This document shows positions 26,298 to 35,449 of a DNA stretch of 64,000 nt, in pieces. A model generated the notes under the pieces. The model had not been told where the DNA came from. It made no database searches and worked only from the letters and a program-made list of their open reading frames with translations. The DNA is taken from positions 1 through 64,000 of IMG/VR virus record IMGVR_UViG_3300034103_002674. One strand, given 5' to 3'. The translations under genes and the position numbers were made by a program. The DNA comes from a virus. The first letter of the stretch is position 1. Every line of letters starts with the position of its first letter.

Positions 26298-27521
26298 TCA
26301 AACAATCTTCGCGGGAGTGCCAAAGCCTTTAAACTCAGGAGCGGCTGGCTTTGCATTAAGAGTGCGTTCTACCACGTCAAGAAGCTGCTGTTGAATATAA
26401 GGCCAGGTAAAAGGCTCTTCGTGCAAACGGTTATAGCACCATTGCCCATCTTTCTTCAACGCATCGCGATTTTCATAATAATATGACAAGATTTCCGCTG
26501 CGCTTTCAGGGTCAGGAAGCAAACGTTCAAGACCATAGTTGCGATCAGTCTCAGAAGCGTTGCATTGAATACGAGGCATCTCATCAAAGATCTCAGCAAG
26601 GCTTGTATGGTCAGGCACAACTTGCGCCACGCCAACGGAGCCATGCTCGCTATTGACTAAGCCCCAGCCCTCTCCAATGCAAGTGTTGAGCCCAATATCA
26701 GCAGCGTTATACACTTTGTTTAGCTGTTCAATAGAGAGGCAGTTGTCCACCGAGAAATGAGGACTAGTAAGAATCAGCTTGCTTGTCGCATCAAAACCTT
26801 CATCGCGGGCAATGCGCTTAAATAATGGAATGACTTGCCACCCAAGATCTTTGCTACCCATATTGAGCCACAGACGAGCATCATCCTTATCTTTTGCAAA
26901 CTTGATAAATGCCTTAAGTGTTAAATCGATGCGTTTTCGCGGTTGGTTCCTATTGCCATTAAATACGATGAATACATCCTCTGGTACGCCCAGCTCCTTG
27001 CGACACTGCTGTTTATCAAGAGGAAAAAATTTGGTAAAGTCGGTGCCGTGCCCGATAATATCAATCGGCCCGTCCCATCCCATCAAGCGCAGTTCTTTTT
27101 CAGCAAACTGCGTATAAGTGGCAAGACCATCCCACCCTTCCATTTGCCGCTTCAGTTCCGGAAACAATCCATAGGAGTCAATGGGAGTATAGACAAACCA
27201 TTTGAAGCCAAGTTTTTCCCTAAGTGAATTGGCTTGCTCCCACAAGTTGATAGCAATCCAAATATCATTTGTCACCCAAACAAGATCTGGTTTTTCTGCT
27301 TGAATGATGCTGGCAATGCGATGCGACCCAAACGGATCGGATCCATGCAGCATGGCTGGATACACCTTGTATTTCTTCGCCTCGGGATGGGGGTCGCCAT
27401 GGTAGTTTGTGCTCATTACCACCACTTCATGCTTTTGAGCAAGAGCAGGCAGTAGATATTGGGCCACTCTCCCAAATCCCGTTTCTACAAATGCATCGCC
27501 GCAATAGAGAATTTTTGCCAT
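26298..27521 (-). CDS. GT4-family glycosyltransferase
   Basis: This 407-residue GT-B fold protein has an N-terminal Rossmann part with ILYCGDAFVETGFGRVAQYLLPAL and an acceptor-side loop ending GHGTDFTKFFPLD. The C-terminal donor domain has NGNRNQPRKRIDLTLKAF and the E-x7-E motif EGWGLVNSEHG. This is a full-length GT4 enzyme. It is first in the minus-strand triplet of transferases and diverges from the plus-strand pair at 27584. Confidence 0.9.
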   Translation of the reverse strand: MAKILYCGDAFVETGFGRVAQYLLPALAQKHEVVVMSTNYHGDPHPEAKKYKVYPAMLHGSDPFGSHRIASIIQAEKPDLVWVTNDIWIAINLWEQANSLREKLGFKWFVYTPIDSYGLFPELKRQMEGWDGLATYTQFAEKELRLMGWDGPIDIIGHGTDFTKFFPLDKQQCRKELGVPEDVFIVFNGNRNQPRKRIDLTLKAFIKFAKDKDDARLWLNMGSKDLGWQVIPLFKRIARDEGFDATSKLILTSPHFSVDNCLSIEQLNKVYNAADIGLNTCIGEGWGLVNSEHGSVGVAQVVPDHTSLAEIFDEMPRIQCNASETDRNYGLERLLPDPESAAEILSYYYENRDALKKDGQWCYNRLHEEPFTWPYIQQQLLDVVERTLNAKPAAPEFKGFGTPAKIV

Positions 27522-27583
27522 GGTTCTCTCGAAATCTTCGTCATCATAAGCAGCTTCTATACTTACGGCACAAGGAGAAAACT

Positions 27584-28273
27584 ATGCTGTCGCCATCTTC
27601 TGTACGCTTTTGCATCAGCACTTGCAACAAGTTTGCCGCTCATACGCTTAAGACCATTATTCCCTCTCTCACTCGCGCTGGAATTGGCACCAATGAAATC
27701 TTAATCATCAATGGAGGCCAAGAAAACTGGCAAATTGACCATTACGGCGACGTACCAATGATTTGCACACCGCAAAACTCCTTTGAATACACGCCCCTCA
27801 TTGAAATTGTCGAACACAATCTCATGAGCCCCTTTTGGTTCCTCCTTCATGACACTTGCATTGCCGGGCCAGCATTCAAAAGCCTCGTTTACGATCCGCC
27901 AGAAGCTTTTGAGAAGGTGGCGATGAAGCACACGCCATCAATGAGTATCGGTCTTTACAGCATGGACTATCTCATGCGTCATAAAGATCGTCTCGCAGCG
28001 ATTAAAAACATGGACAGCTCGCCGCAGGCATTGCAAGCATGGAAACAATGGGGAGTGCCTAACGAAGACTACATGCTTTGGAAGCTGAGAGATTCACCAA
28101 CGGGCCTTTATCACCCTGATAAACATGGCATCGATGAATGGAATTATCAAGGGCATGCGGATGTCTATGGAACCGGCATGCCTCGCCGCATAGAATACTT
28201 TCCACAGTTGGACCTGTTCAAAGCCAAATCAAACTGGCAGGGAGTGCAGCCAACGCTTTGCATTGACATTTAA
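27584..28273 (+). CDS. Putative GT-A-like transferase in the sugar cassette
   Basis: ATG 27584 follows AAGGAG by 6 nt, so I use it and not the longer open frame that overlaps the GT4 gene. The 229-residue product has a strand-loop-strand start (VRFCISTCNKFAAHTLKTIIPSL, EILIINGGQ) and a FWFLLHDTCIAGP segment that looks like the acidic end of a GT-A nucleotide-binding domain. I do not recognise the family. A TATACT box lies about 27 bp upstream. Its stop overlaps the next start (TAATG). Confidence 0.6.
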   Translation: MLSPSSVRFCISTCNKFAAHTLKTIIPSLTRAGIGTNEILIINGGQENWQIDHYGDVPMICTPQNSFEYTPLIEIVEHNLMSPFWFLLHDTCIAGPAFKSLVYDPPEAFEKVAMKHTPSMSIGLYSMDYLMRHKDRLAAIKNMDSSPQALQAWKQWGVPNEDYMLWKLRDSPTGLYHPDKHGIDEWNYQGHADVYGTGMPRRIEYFPQLDLFKAKSNWQGVQPTLCIDI

Positions 28274-29250
28274 TGACGCTCAAAATTGCGATTGTCGGTG
28301 GCGGCTGGACTGGATGCCATTTAGCTTCACGCTTAATGAGCGAAGCTGATGTGACATTGTTTGAGCGTAATGAAATACTTATTTCTGAAGCCTCATTGAT
28401 CAATCAAAATCGTTTGCACTATGGCTATCACTACGCCAGGAATCATGCCACGCGCATGTTATGCAAAAATACGTTTGAGCGGTTCATGCTTGACTATGGT
28501 CGTCTAACAGAGAACATTCAAAACAATTTCTATGCGGTGTCAGAAGACGAAAGCTTGCTAGATGCAGAAACCATTCGACTTATTTTCAAGGACTGGCCAC
28601 ACACGGAAGCGGATGCAAGCCTACTGAATCACTCATCATTGCTTTTGCACACCATCGAAAAATATATATCACCAACTGCCACTGGTAAATATTTTGAAGA
28701 GCTATTGCTTCCCATTGTCAGAAGAGAAGAAATCAACGAAAGCTCTATTGCGCTGCTAAAGCAAGACTATGATTTTGTTTTTGATTGCACCAACAATTCT
28801 CTTTTGCCTGCTATCGAGGGAGACTATTTTGAGGCAGTAGCAATGTTTGTCTATCGCCCAATTAAAATGCCGCCATTTGGCGCCCTCACTTTTATTGACG
28901 GAGAATTGTTTTCCATCTATCCATATGGCTCTTCAATGTTTTCACTGAGCCATGTCAAGCTTGGCATTATTGAGCAAAAGGAAATGAATTGCTTTGGCAA
29001 TAACTATGGTTCAATGCATGACCGTCGATATTCAATGGAGGAGCATGTAATGCGCTATTGGCCCGAGTTTCATGATTATTTTAAATACGTATTTCCAGTG
29101 GTATCAATTAAAGCAAAAAGCAAAAATGCCAGCGCCCAGCGCACTCCTATCTTTAGGCAACAAGATAATCTGTTGTCTTTTTATACCGGCAAAATTCAAG
29201 GGATCTACGCCATCGAAGCAATGGCTAAAGAAGCGCTGTCTCAAGCGTAA
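28273..29250 (+). CDS. FAD/NAD-dependent oxidoreductase or mutase
   Basis: The N-terminus IAIVGGGWTGCHLASRLMS is a clear FAD-binding Rossmann GxGxxG loop, followed by an acidic strand end (VTLFERNE). NRLHYGYHYARNHATR and the C-terminal GIYAIEAMAKEAL also fit DAO-like flavoproteins. UDP-galactopyranose mutases share this fold, so a sugar mutase is one option. The gene is translationally coupled to the transferase-like gene before it. 325 residues. Confidence 0.75.
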   Translation: MTLKIAIVGGGWTGCHLASRLMSEADVTLFERNEILISEASLINQNRLHYGYHYARNHATRMLCKNTFERFMLDYGRLTENIQNNFYAVSEDESLLDAETIRLIFKDWPHTEADASLLNHSSLLLHTIEKYISPTATGKYFEELLLPIVRREEINESSIALLKQDYDFVFDCTNNSLLPAIEGDYFEAVAMFVYRPIKMPPFGALTFIDGELFSIYPYGSSMFSLSHVKLGIIEQKEMNCFGNNYGSMHDRRYSMEEHVMRYWPEFHDYFKYVFPVVSIKAKSKNASAQRTPIFRQQDNLLSFYTGKIQGIYAIEAMAKEALSQA

Positions 29251-29981
29251 ATGCTGCGGAACAGTGGATAGTCGCGCATGTGCTTTTTAGCTTGAAACAA
29301 CTCGCGGACAATTGCACCTTCGTAGTTGATTCCATCAAGCATTCGTTTTATTTGCTTGTGTTCGTATTTATTAAGCAGCGGACCATTGTCAGTATCGCTG
29401 ATATGCACATGAGCAATGTAAGGCCAGTAATGATTCAATAACTTCTTAGGGCTATCGCCCTGAAGCCAGGCATTATTAGTATCGAGCATTGTCTTGACAT
29501 TTTTAAGATTGCAGAAATCAATGTGATTAACAATTTCGTTCACAGTAAAGAAATAAGATCCTCCGTAGCATTTTGCTACAGGCTCGATACAGAGGATGGC
29601 TCCGTTTGCATCCAATACTGCATCCATGCGCTTCAATACGTTCATCAAGCATGATGGACTTCCTTTACGTAGATTCGGGCTTCCCAAGACAAAGCGCTTG
29701 ATTCCCATGAGAGAACCAAGTCCGATCACTTTTAGCAAATGCTCCGACACTGCTGTTGTATCTTCAAAGCTTTGCACATTGCTTTGAAAAAACAATGCTT
29801 GAGCTGAATATGCCCATAAGCCATAGCTCTCGCGGTATTCTTTCGCAATATCGGCGCAGTCTTTGTCTTGAGCGAAGATGCGTGCAGGCACGATCTCCAG
29901 CACGTTAAATGCTCCCGCGTTAGCACTTAAGATTTGCTCTTCTTCCTCATCGGTCCAGCCGATGGCACTAATTCCAAGCAT
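29241..29981 (-). CDS. Sugar phosphate isomerase/epimerase (xylose isomerase-like TIM barrel)
   Basis: Barrel-strand motifs are visible in order: LEIVPARIF, GLWAYSAQALFFQ, RFVLGSPN, AILCIEPVAK with a metal-binding Glu, NVKTMLDTNNAWLQGD with Asp, IAHVHISDTDNG with His and Asp. This is the AP-endonuclease 2/xylose isomerase-like superfamily that epimerises or isomerises sugars. The 10-bp overlap with the convergent oxidoreductase is at the 3' ends. Confidence 0.8.
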   Translation of the reverse strand: MLGISAIGWTDEEEEQILSANAGAFNVLEIVPARIFAQDKDCADIAKEYRESYGLWAYSAQALFFQSNVQSFEDTTAVSEHLLKVIGLGSLMGIKRFVLGSPNLRKGSPSCLMNVLKRMDAVLDANGAILCIEPVAKCYGGSYFFTVNEIVNHIDFCNLKNVKTMLDTNNAWLQGDSPKKLLNHYWPYIAHVHISDTDNGPLLNKYEHKQIKRMLDGINYEGAIVRELFQAKKHMRDYPLFRSIYA

Positions 29982-30690
29982 TGATAAAAGCCTCCATCTT
30001 TTTCATTATCTTTGCTTTGTCATCTTTATATGGAGGAATGTTATATTCCACACGCGGACCACTGCCTACTTTTGCATCTGGGAAAAAGCGCTCAATAATC
30101 TCCGCTGTCTCAATGGGAGCTGTATACAGTTCATTTGTAGTGCCACTGATAGCCCTCTTTGTATCTGTCCACAAATCATCCAAACAGTACCATTGATAAG
30201 CCGAATTGATATTAATCTTTTCCACGTTATTGTTCGTTAATAGGTCAAACAGGATATTCTTTTTAATGAAACGATGGAATAATGCGGGGAGGCGAATAAT
30301 TGTCACCACCGAATCGCGAAACGCGGCTTTGACAAGCATCTCGAAGATGTAGCGATTAGTACCGTAATCAATAGCAAAAATTTCCGGAGTGCCGTCTGCA
30401 TAATATGCAGTTTGCCCATGCACGTCAATCGTTGAATAAACAATGACTTCCGCTGGCCTTGGAAGATGTCGGATGTTTTGAATGATGCTGTTCATATTGT
30501 CAAAATCAGCCAGCGGCGCTGCATTGGCCTTCCATTTCTCCGCTGGCATGCAAGCCAGGTAGAGCCTTTCAATGGGCTCCTTAAATGACGAAGCTTTATG
30601 AATATTTTGGGAATGAAAACAGGCGCCAAACTCATGCGCCTCACGAAGCACTTGTCCGATGAGGCCAGTGCTGCCAACTAAAACGTCCAT
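29968..30690 (-). CDS. NAD-dependent epimerase/dehydratase (SDR), atypical active site
   Basis: The start MDVLVGSTGLIGQVL is a short GxxGxxG Rossmann loop. IVYSTIDVHG carries the catalytic Ser/Thr strand, and DYGTNRYIFEMLV is in the YxxxK place but has Arg instead of Lys. At 240 residues it is shorter than most extended SDRs (about 310). It would prepare or alter an NDP-sugar. It overlaps the isomerase gene by 14 bp. Confidence 0.7.
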   Translation of the reverse strand: MDVLVGSTGLIGQVLREAHEFGACFHSQNIHKASSFKEPIERLYLACMPAEKWKANAAPLADFDNMNSIIQNIRHLPRPAEVIVYSTIDVHGQTAYYADGTPEIFAIDYGTNRYIFEMLVKAAFRDSVVTIIRLPALFHRFIKKNILFDLLTNNNVEKININSAYQWYCLDDLWTDTKRAISGTTNELYTAPIETAEIIERFFPDAKVGSGPRVEYNIPPYKDDKAKIMKKMEAFINAWN

Positions 30691-30691
30691 C

Positions 30692-31372
30692 TCAAACTGC
30701 CACAGTTGGCGCTTGCTGTCGGAAGTATTTTACGCTGCATCGGCAGTTCGCACGGCATGCGCAGCGCTGCCCTGGAAGCGGTACGCTACCAATGGGAACC
30801 ATGCCACGAGCAGCATAATCCAGGCAATCTTGGCAATGCTTCGCCTGGGAATCAAGGATGCGCCGCATCAATGAATATCCTTGTTTTTCTTGCCGAATAC
30901 TAGCTCCTTCCCAAAAACTGCCGCGTATAGCTTGAGCGTATAGGCCGATGCGAGCAAGAGACTGGGCAACAGAAACGCGACCGCCCAGAAGGTCATTAGC
31001 AAAATTCTGTAAGTAAGCATATTCCACACGGAGACGCTGCCCGATGCGCCCCCAGTCGGTAGCCACCATTGTTTCGCGCCCGCCATTGCCGATGATTGCC
31101 GCTTGTACGTGAACAAGCTTAAGTGCTTCCCTCACGCTTCCTTGCCATTGATCCAGCGTAATATCACCAGCGCTAAGCATACGTGTAAAACGCCGTAGCT
31201 CAGCGCCAAGCTTGTTAATTCGACCATCCACCAGTGCTTCCACTGCACGAGCGCTGAGAAAGCGTCCGTTAGTGCCGCGATACCGACCACTGATAGGGTC
31301 GTAACGCCAGGATGATTCGTCAAAACGAACAATGGCTTCAGAGAATTGAGAAAGATCATTGAGGCTGGACAT
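30692..31372 (-). CDS. Minor head protein / head morphogenesis protein
   Basis: This 226-residue protein follows the portal with a 17-bp overlap, the usual place of SPP1 gp7/Mu F-like proteins. Its helical N-terminal half leads to a Cys-rich C-terminus (HCQDCLDYAARGMVP ... CACRANCRCSVKYF) like the C-terminal metal-binding motif of Mu F-type minor head proteins. It probably sits inside the head near the portal. Confidence 0.7.
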   Translation of the reverse strand: MSSLNDLSQFSEAIVRFDESSWRYDPISGRYRGTNGRFLSARAVEALVDGRINKLGAELRRFTRMLSAGDITLDQWQGSVREALKLVHVQAAIIGNGGRETMVATDWGRIGQRLRVEYAYLQNFANDLLGGRVSVAQSLARIGLYAQAIRGSFWEGASIRQEKQGYSLMRRILDSQAKHCQDCLDYAARGMVPIGSVPLPGQRCACRANCRCSVKYFRQQAPTVAV

Positions 31373-33449
31373 CCTCTGCCTCCAGGATATCCTTGAAGCG
31401 CTCAGGCGCTTCTTCTTTCCATTGATTCAATGCAGCAGAAATGTCTTCTTCATCAATGAGAGAAGCTTCGTCAATATCAGCAAGAATTAGCCCACTTGTT
31501 TTTAGCGGCTCAATTGCGTCCGTTTTGCTGCTAACCATTTTTGCTGGTCCTTTCCGCTCCGGATCGGGATCTGCTGCACGCTTGCGACGCACAATTGTCT
31601 GGCGCTCTTCCTTGCTCATAGCCTGAGCTTTTGCCTGAGGAAGGCACTTGGGCTTACCTTCTTTTTCTTCGCGAGCACCGCAAGGTCCAAGAATTTCACC
31701 ATTAGCGCCAATCCTCACCCATTTCTCTTTGAACCATTTGTCAAGATCGTCGGCATGCAGCTCGCCTTCATCGCTTTTAAAGGCGCCGCTCAAAGAACCG
31801 TGCTTTTTCTTGTACATTTGCTTGTACTGCTGGACAACATATCCACTTGCATAGGCAGAAGGCCATACTTTAAACTTAGCCTTGGCAGCACTTACTGCAC
31901 GAGAATGAAGCTCTTTGTCAGCAAACTCCACGTCACCGCGAATTTCTTCTAAATCGCGAGGCAAGAAAAGCCCTGCAGCGGAGTCCTCGACTTCCCTGCT
32001 CCCATCCATTGGAAGCGTGCCATTTTCTTCATTCATTGGATCACGACCACCAGGAGGCACTGCAAAGCCACCCCGATCAGGGGTGGCTCCACCCATTTCT
32101 TGAGTGGGCATTTCATTGGCCCGTTCCACTGAGGGATCGAGCGTAAGCTCCATGCTCCACTCAGAACCGCCGTAACGGGCGTCTGCCACTTCCTTAGGTG
32201 TAAGGACACCCAGTTGGATGTAGCGACCGTCTACAGCCGCTACGCGAGCCCTTACGTCAGCCATTTCGCGCTCGTTAAGCTCGAACAATGGGTTGAACGC
32301 AATGCGCCATGAATCGGGCATTTCTCCCTTCGTTGGACCTTCCTTACTCAGCATGATGTATTCCATCAGCTTTTTCATTGGGCGTTTGAAATGAACACTT
32401 TGATAGTCAGCAAGTGTCTTAGCAAAATCACGCTCTTCACTCCGACCAGTGGAACCAAGTCCGCTTGGACTTTCACCAAATAAAACAGTATGAGGAATTT
32501 TGCTGGCGCCAATAATATCCACGCGAAGCTTCTCTAAAATTTCTCCAATGCCACCAAAATTACGACTAATAAATTCAAGCTCTTCTTTTTCAGCGTCAAT
32601 CGCGTAGCCGCGATAAATGCTCTTGCTCATATCATTCACTTGCAAGCGATCACGAATGGAGCTTTCTTTGCCAGCAGCAAGCATCGCTGCGAGCCCCCTC
32701 ACCTTGTGAACAAAAATATCAAATTCAGTAAGAAGCGTTGCAGCAGAATTAAGGCCAGTCCAATAATGACGGAAGCTGTCATAAACAGTTTGCAAGCTGC
32801 TCATGCCCCAGCCATAATTGCGCTGCCTCACGCGATAAGGCAGCCAATCGCCATCAAAACGCAAAATCCTGTCCTTGTGAATATAGGTGAGTGTAGGTTC
32901 GTTAATTAAATCGCCAGAAATAATTTGATAGTAAGTTGCCTTGGAATAGTCATAGAGATTTTCTTCGTTGATAACTGGAGCAATTTGCCAACGATCAAGG
33001 CATTCAATCTCTTCAATGCGGCGAATATTGCGTTTATCAACAGGCATATAAGCAGGGCGTCCATCGTCAATAAACAAAAGTAGGCATGCCCCTCCATAAA
33101 GACGTGAATTCTTTGCGGCGAGATTTAAGTGCTCAAGAATATACAAATCTTCAATTGCCTGCTCAATCCCTTGCACTTCCTCGGCCCTTACACCATCGCC
33201 ACCAAACAACACCTTGAAACCCTTACGCGTGGCTTGATCTGCATAGATATCTACAATACGACGAGGCAGCCATTCGCCATAAAGATTTTCAAGCTCTTCC
33301 TGGGCAAGGAAGACAGTGGCGGTGGTCTTGGTGTACTGGGCCTTGTCACGGCCAGTTCCCATGCCAATCAGCACGTTTTGAAGACCATCCGCGCGAATAC
33401 CGCCCGCACTGGCATGGCCTAAATCAATTGCTTCGCCTTCCATAACCAA
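31356..33449 (-). CDS. Portal protein (DUF1073-type) with C-terminal DUF5872-like extension
   Basis: Residues of about 40-450 carry the portal core (LENLYGEWLPRRIVDIYADQATRKGF, SKIPHTVLFGESPSGLGSTGRSEERDF). After a Pro/Gly-rich linker come SAAKAKFKVWPSAYASGYVVQQYKQM and WVRIGANGEILGPCGAREEKEGKPKCLP (about 530-625), which I match to the DUF5872 type. A portal of 697 residues is long because of this tail. The portal forms the DNA entry ring. Start ATG 33449 or 33443. Confidence 0.85.
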   Translation of the reverse strand: MVMEGEAIDLGHASAGGIRADGLQNVLIGMGTGRDKAQYTKTTATVFLAQEELENLYGEWLPRRIVDIYADQATRKGFKVLFGGDGVRAEEVQGIEQAIEDLYILEHLNLAAKNSRLYGGACLLLFIDDGRPAYMPVDKRNIRRIEEIECLDRWQIAPVINEENLYDYSKATYYQIISGDLINEPTLTYIHKDRILRFDGDWLPYRVRQRNYGWGMSSLQTVYDSFRHYWTGLNSAATLLTEFDIFVHKVRGLAAMLAAGKESSIRDRLQVNDMSKSIYRGYAIDAEKEELEFISRNFGGIGEILEKLRVDIIGASKIPHTVLFGESPSGLGSTGRSEERDFAKTLADYQSVHFKRPMKKLMEYIMLSKEGPTKGEMPDSWRIAFNPLFELNEREMADVRARVAAVDGRYIQLGVLTPKEVADARYGGSEWSMELTLDPSVERANEMPTQEMGGATPDRGGFAVPPGGRDPMNEENGTLPMDGSREVEDSAAGLFLPRDLEEIRGDVEFADKELHSRAVSAAKAKFKVWPSAYASGYVVQQYKQMYKKKHGSLSGAFKSDEGELHADDLDKWFKEKWVRIGANGEILGPCGAREEKEGKPKCLPQAKAQAMSKEERQTIVRRKRAADPDPERKGPAKMVSSKTDAIEPLKTSGLILADIDEASLIDEEDISAALNQWKEEAPERFKDILEAEDVQPQ

Positions 33450-33470
33450 CGCTAATGGCTAAGTTGTATT

Positions 33471-33487
33471 GCTTTTAGTCTAAAAGC
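33471..33487. promoter_or_regulatory. Palindrome in the divergent portal/terminase gap
   Basis: GCTTTTA gtc TAAAAGC is a perfect 7-bp inverted repeat halfway between the divergent starts at 33449 (portal, minus) and 33518 (plus). It is the right size and place for an operator that controls both late directions. No protein can be named. Confidence 0.45.
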
Positions 33488-33517
33488 TGGATACATTGTC
33501 CGTAGAAACTAGCCATT

Positions 33518-34030
33518 ATGGACTTCTTGGCTCCGCCATTGACTTTTGCCTTTAGCGAAGACCAGCGGCAACGCGCTCGCGCCGAAGCGCTTCGCAGGCA
33601 AGCCCTTAATGAGCATCAATGCAGAAAAAGTCGGAACAATGGTGGGGAAAAAGCGGAAAAGGGAGAACTAGCGCTTCGCTATCACCTTCTAGGCGCCGCA
33701 GGCGAAATGGCAGTAGCCGTCATGCTTGGCATGGAAGATAAGCTCTATCAAGAAACTGAAGCAAAGCGCGGTTCCGCAGATCTTCCTCCCAACATCGATA
33801 TCAAAACTCGCTCCAAGCATTACTACGATTTAATCGTTCAACTAGATGAAAGTCCAGATAAGATATTGGTGCTCGTCACAATTGAAAATCGCATTACGCT
33901 CATCCATGGTTGGATAAAAGCAGTCGATGCGATGAAGGAACAATGGAAGAAAGATCCAGCAGGTGGTCGCCCTGCCTATTTCGTTCCCAAGACTGAGCTA
34001 CTTTCTTTGTCTCTATTGAAATACAAGTGA
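33518..34030 (+). CDS. PD-(D/E)XK-like protein at the small-terminase position
   Basis: This 170-residue protein has a basic N-terminal helix region and a core GAAGEMAVAVMLG ... DLPPNIDIKTRSKHYYDLIVQ. The D-x-K within IDIKTR and the upstream Glu look like a PD-(D/E)XK nuclease site. It overlaps the large terminase by 4 bp (GTGA). It could be a packaging-associated endonuclease. A small terminase role cannot be ruled out. Confidence 0.55.
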   Translation: MDFLAPPLTFAFSEDQRQRARAEALRRQALNEHQCRKSRNNGGEKAEKGELALRYHLLGAAGEMAVAVMLGMEDKLYQETEAKRGSADLPPNIDIKTRSKHYYDLIVQLDESPDKILVLVTIENRITLIHGWIKAVDAMKEQWKKDPAGGRPAYFVPKTELLSLSLLKYK

Positions 34031-35397
34031 ATTTAACTTGCAGTCAATTCGCTAAACACGCCCTCGGCCTTGAACTCTATCCAGCGCAAGCTCGCATCTT
34101 GGATGAATTCTTTCAGCCAGGCAAGTCTCATGCAGTATGGGCACTAGGACGAAGAAGCGGCAAAACATTGATGGCTGCAGTGGCATGCCTCTATATGTGC
34201 TTTGTTCTAGAAGAGGAATACCGTCGCAAGGTGAGAAAAGGGGAGCGATGGTATCTGGTGACAGTGGCAAACAGTCAAGATCAAGCCCGCATTGCTCTAA
34301 ACAATATCCGTCAATTAATCATTGAAAGCCCTTTCGCGCAAGAAATTGTTCGCGAGACAGCGGACATTATCGAACTCAGTAATAATTGCGTGTTTAAGGC
34401 CATTCCTACGTCAGGCCGAGCTGCTCGTGGTCTTGCCTGCGCCGGAGCAGTATTTGACGAGCTTGCATTTGCCACTGAAGGCGATGCAAACAGTGGAGGT
34501 CGTGGCATCTATGACGCACTCTCTCCCGCCATCGCTCAGTTTGGAGGGAAAGGACGCATTCTTGAACTATCTTCTCCATGGCTGACTGACGGTATTTTCT
34601 ACCAGCATTTCAAAGAAGCATCATCAGGACGATTCCCTTTCATGCAAGCAGTGAATCTCCCAACGTGGGAGATGAACCCAAATATTTCGCAAGAGTTTCT
34701 TGACACAGAGAGGCAGCGCGATCCCGAAAAGTTTAAGGTGGAATATGGAGCGCAATTTGCCTCCAATCTTTCGGCGCTAGTCAATAGCGATGTGATTGAT
34801 GCTTGTATTGATGACCGCCGTGCAGCACTACCACCACGTCCTGAATTCCAGGGAGCTTACGTCCTTGCCCTTGACCCCGCCCGTGGTGGCGTTGGCCGCG
34901 ACGACTACACTGCTTGTATTGTTCACTACGAAAACGGCACTCTCGTCGTGGATAAGTTCCATTCGTTCGTAGCTGATTTTGAAATTAATGGAAGAAAGGA
35001 GGTGAATATCAATGCAGTGGAAGATTGGATTAAGGAGCAACATCGCCTATATGTATTTGACACTATTGTGATGGACCAGTTCAACAGCGCTGGCACTATT
35101 CAAAGCCTGGCCAGTGATTTGCCCATCACGGAACTCACTTGGACCGTTAGTTCAAAAATGAAAGCTTTCAGCAAGATGCGAGAGCTTTTTAACGCAGGAC
35201 AAATCAATATTTATCGTCACGAGAAGGCAATTATGCAGCTCAAAAATCTAACAGTGGTCTATAAACCAAGTGGACAATGGAGTGTAACTGGTGGTAAAGC
35301 CACTGGTATTGACGACTTGGCATTCGCCATGGCTGGTGCCATTCTTGCCGCGAGCAAAGATGATGACATTGGTTGGATCGAAAGCTTAATCTCCTAG
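34027..35397 (+). CDS. Terminase large subunit
   Basis: Walker A GRRSGKT is at residues 41-47. Walker B GAVFDELAFA lies near 140-150. The nuclease domain starts with YVLALDPARGGVGRDD and later has DTIVMDQFN and GIDDLAFAMAGA. At 456 residues it is a complete two-domain packaging motor. It starts with GTG and is coupled to the gene before it. It is on the plus strand while the portal is on the minus strand. Confidence 0.92.
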   Translation: MNLTCSQFAKHALGLELYPAQARILDEFFQPGKSHAVWALGRRSGKTLMAAVACLYMCFVLEEEYRRKVRKGERWYLVTVANSQDQARIALNNIRQLIIESPFAQEIVRETADIIELSNNCVFKAIPTSGRAARGLACAGAVFDELAFATEGDANSGGRGIYDALSPAIAQFGGKGRILELSSPWLTDGIFYQHFKEASSGRFPFMQAVNLPTWEMNPNISQEFLDTERQRDPEKFKVEYGAQFASNLSALVNSDVIDACIDDRRAALPPRPEFQGAYVLALDPARGGVGRDDYTACIVHYENGTLVVDKFHSFVADFEINGRKEVNINAVEDWIKEQHRLYVFDTIVMDQFNSAGTIQSLASDLPITELTWTVSSKMKAFSKMRELFNAGQINIYRHEKAIMQLKNLTVVYKPSGQWSVTGGKATGIDDLAFAMAGAILAASKDDDIGWIESLIS

Positions 35398-35449
35398 TAT
35401 GATTTTCAAACAATAGTTCTGTCATGAAGTGACTTATTGCAAATTAACT

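Noticed and set aside
27407-27583. N-terminal extension of the GT-A-like gene
   Set aside because: It overlaps the GT4 gene on the other strand; ATG 27584 has a clear AAGGAG site.
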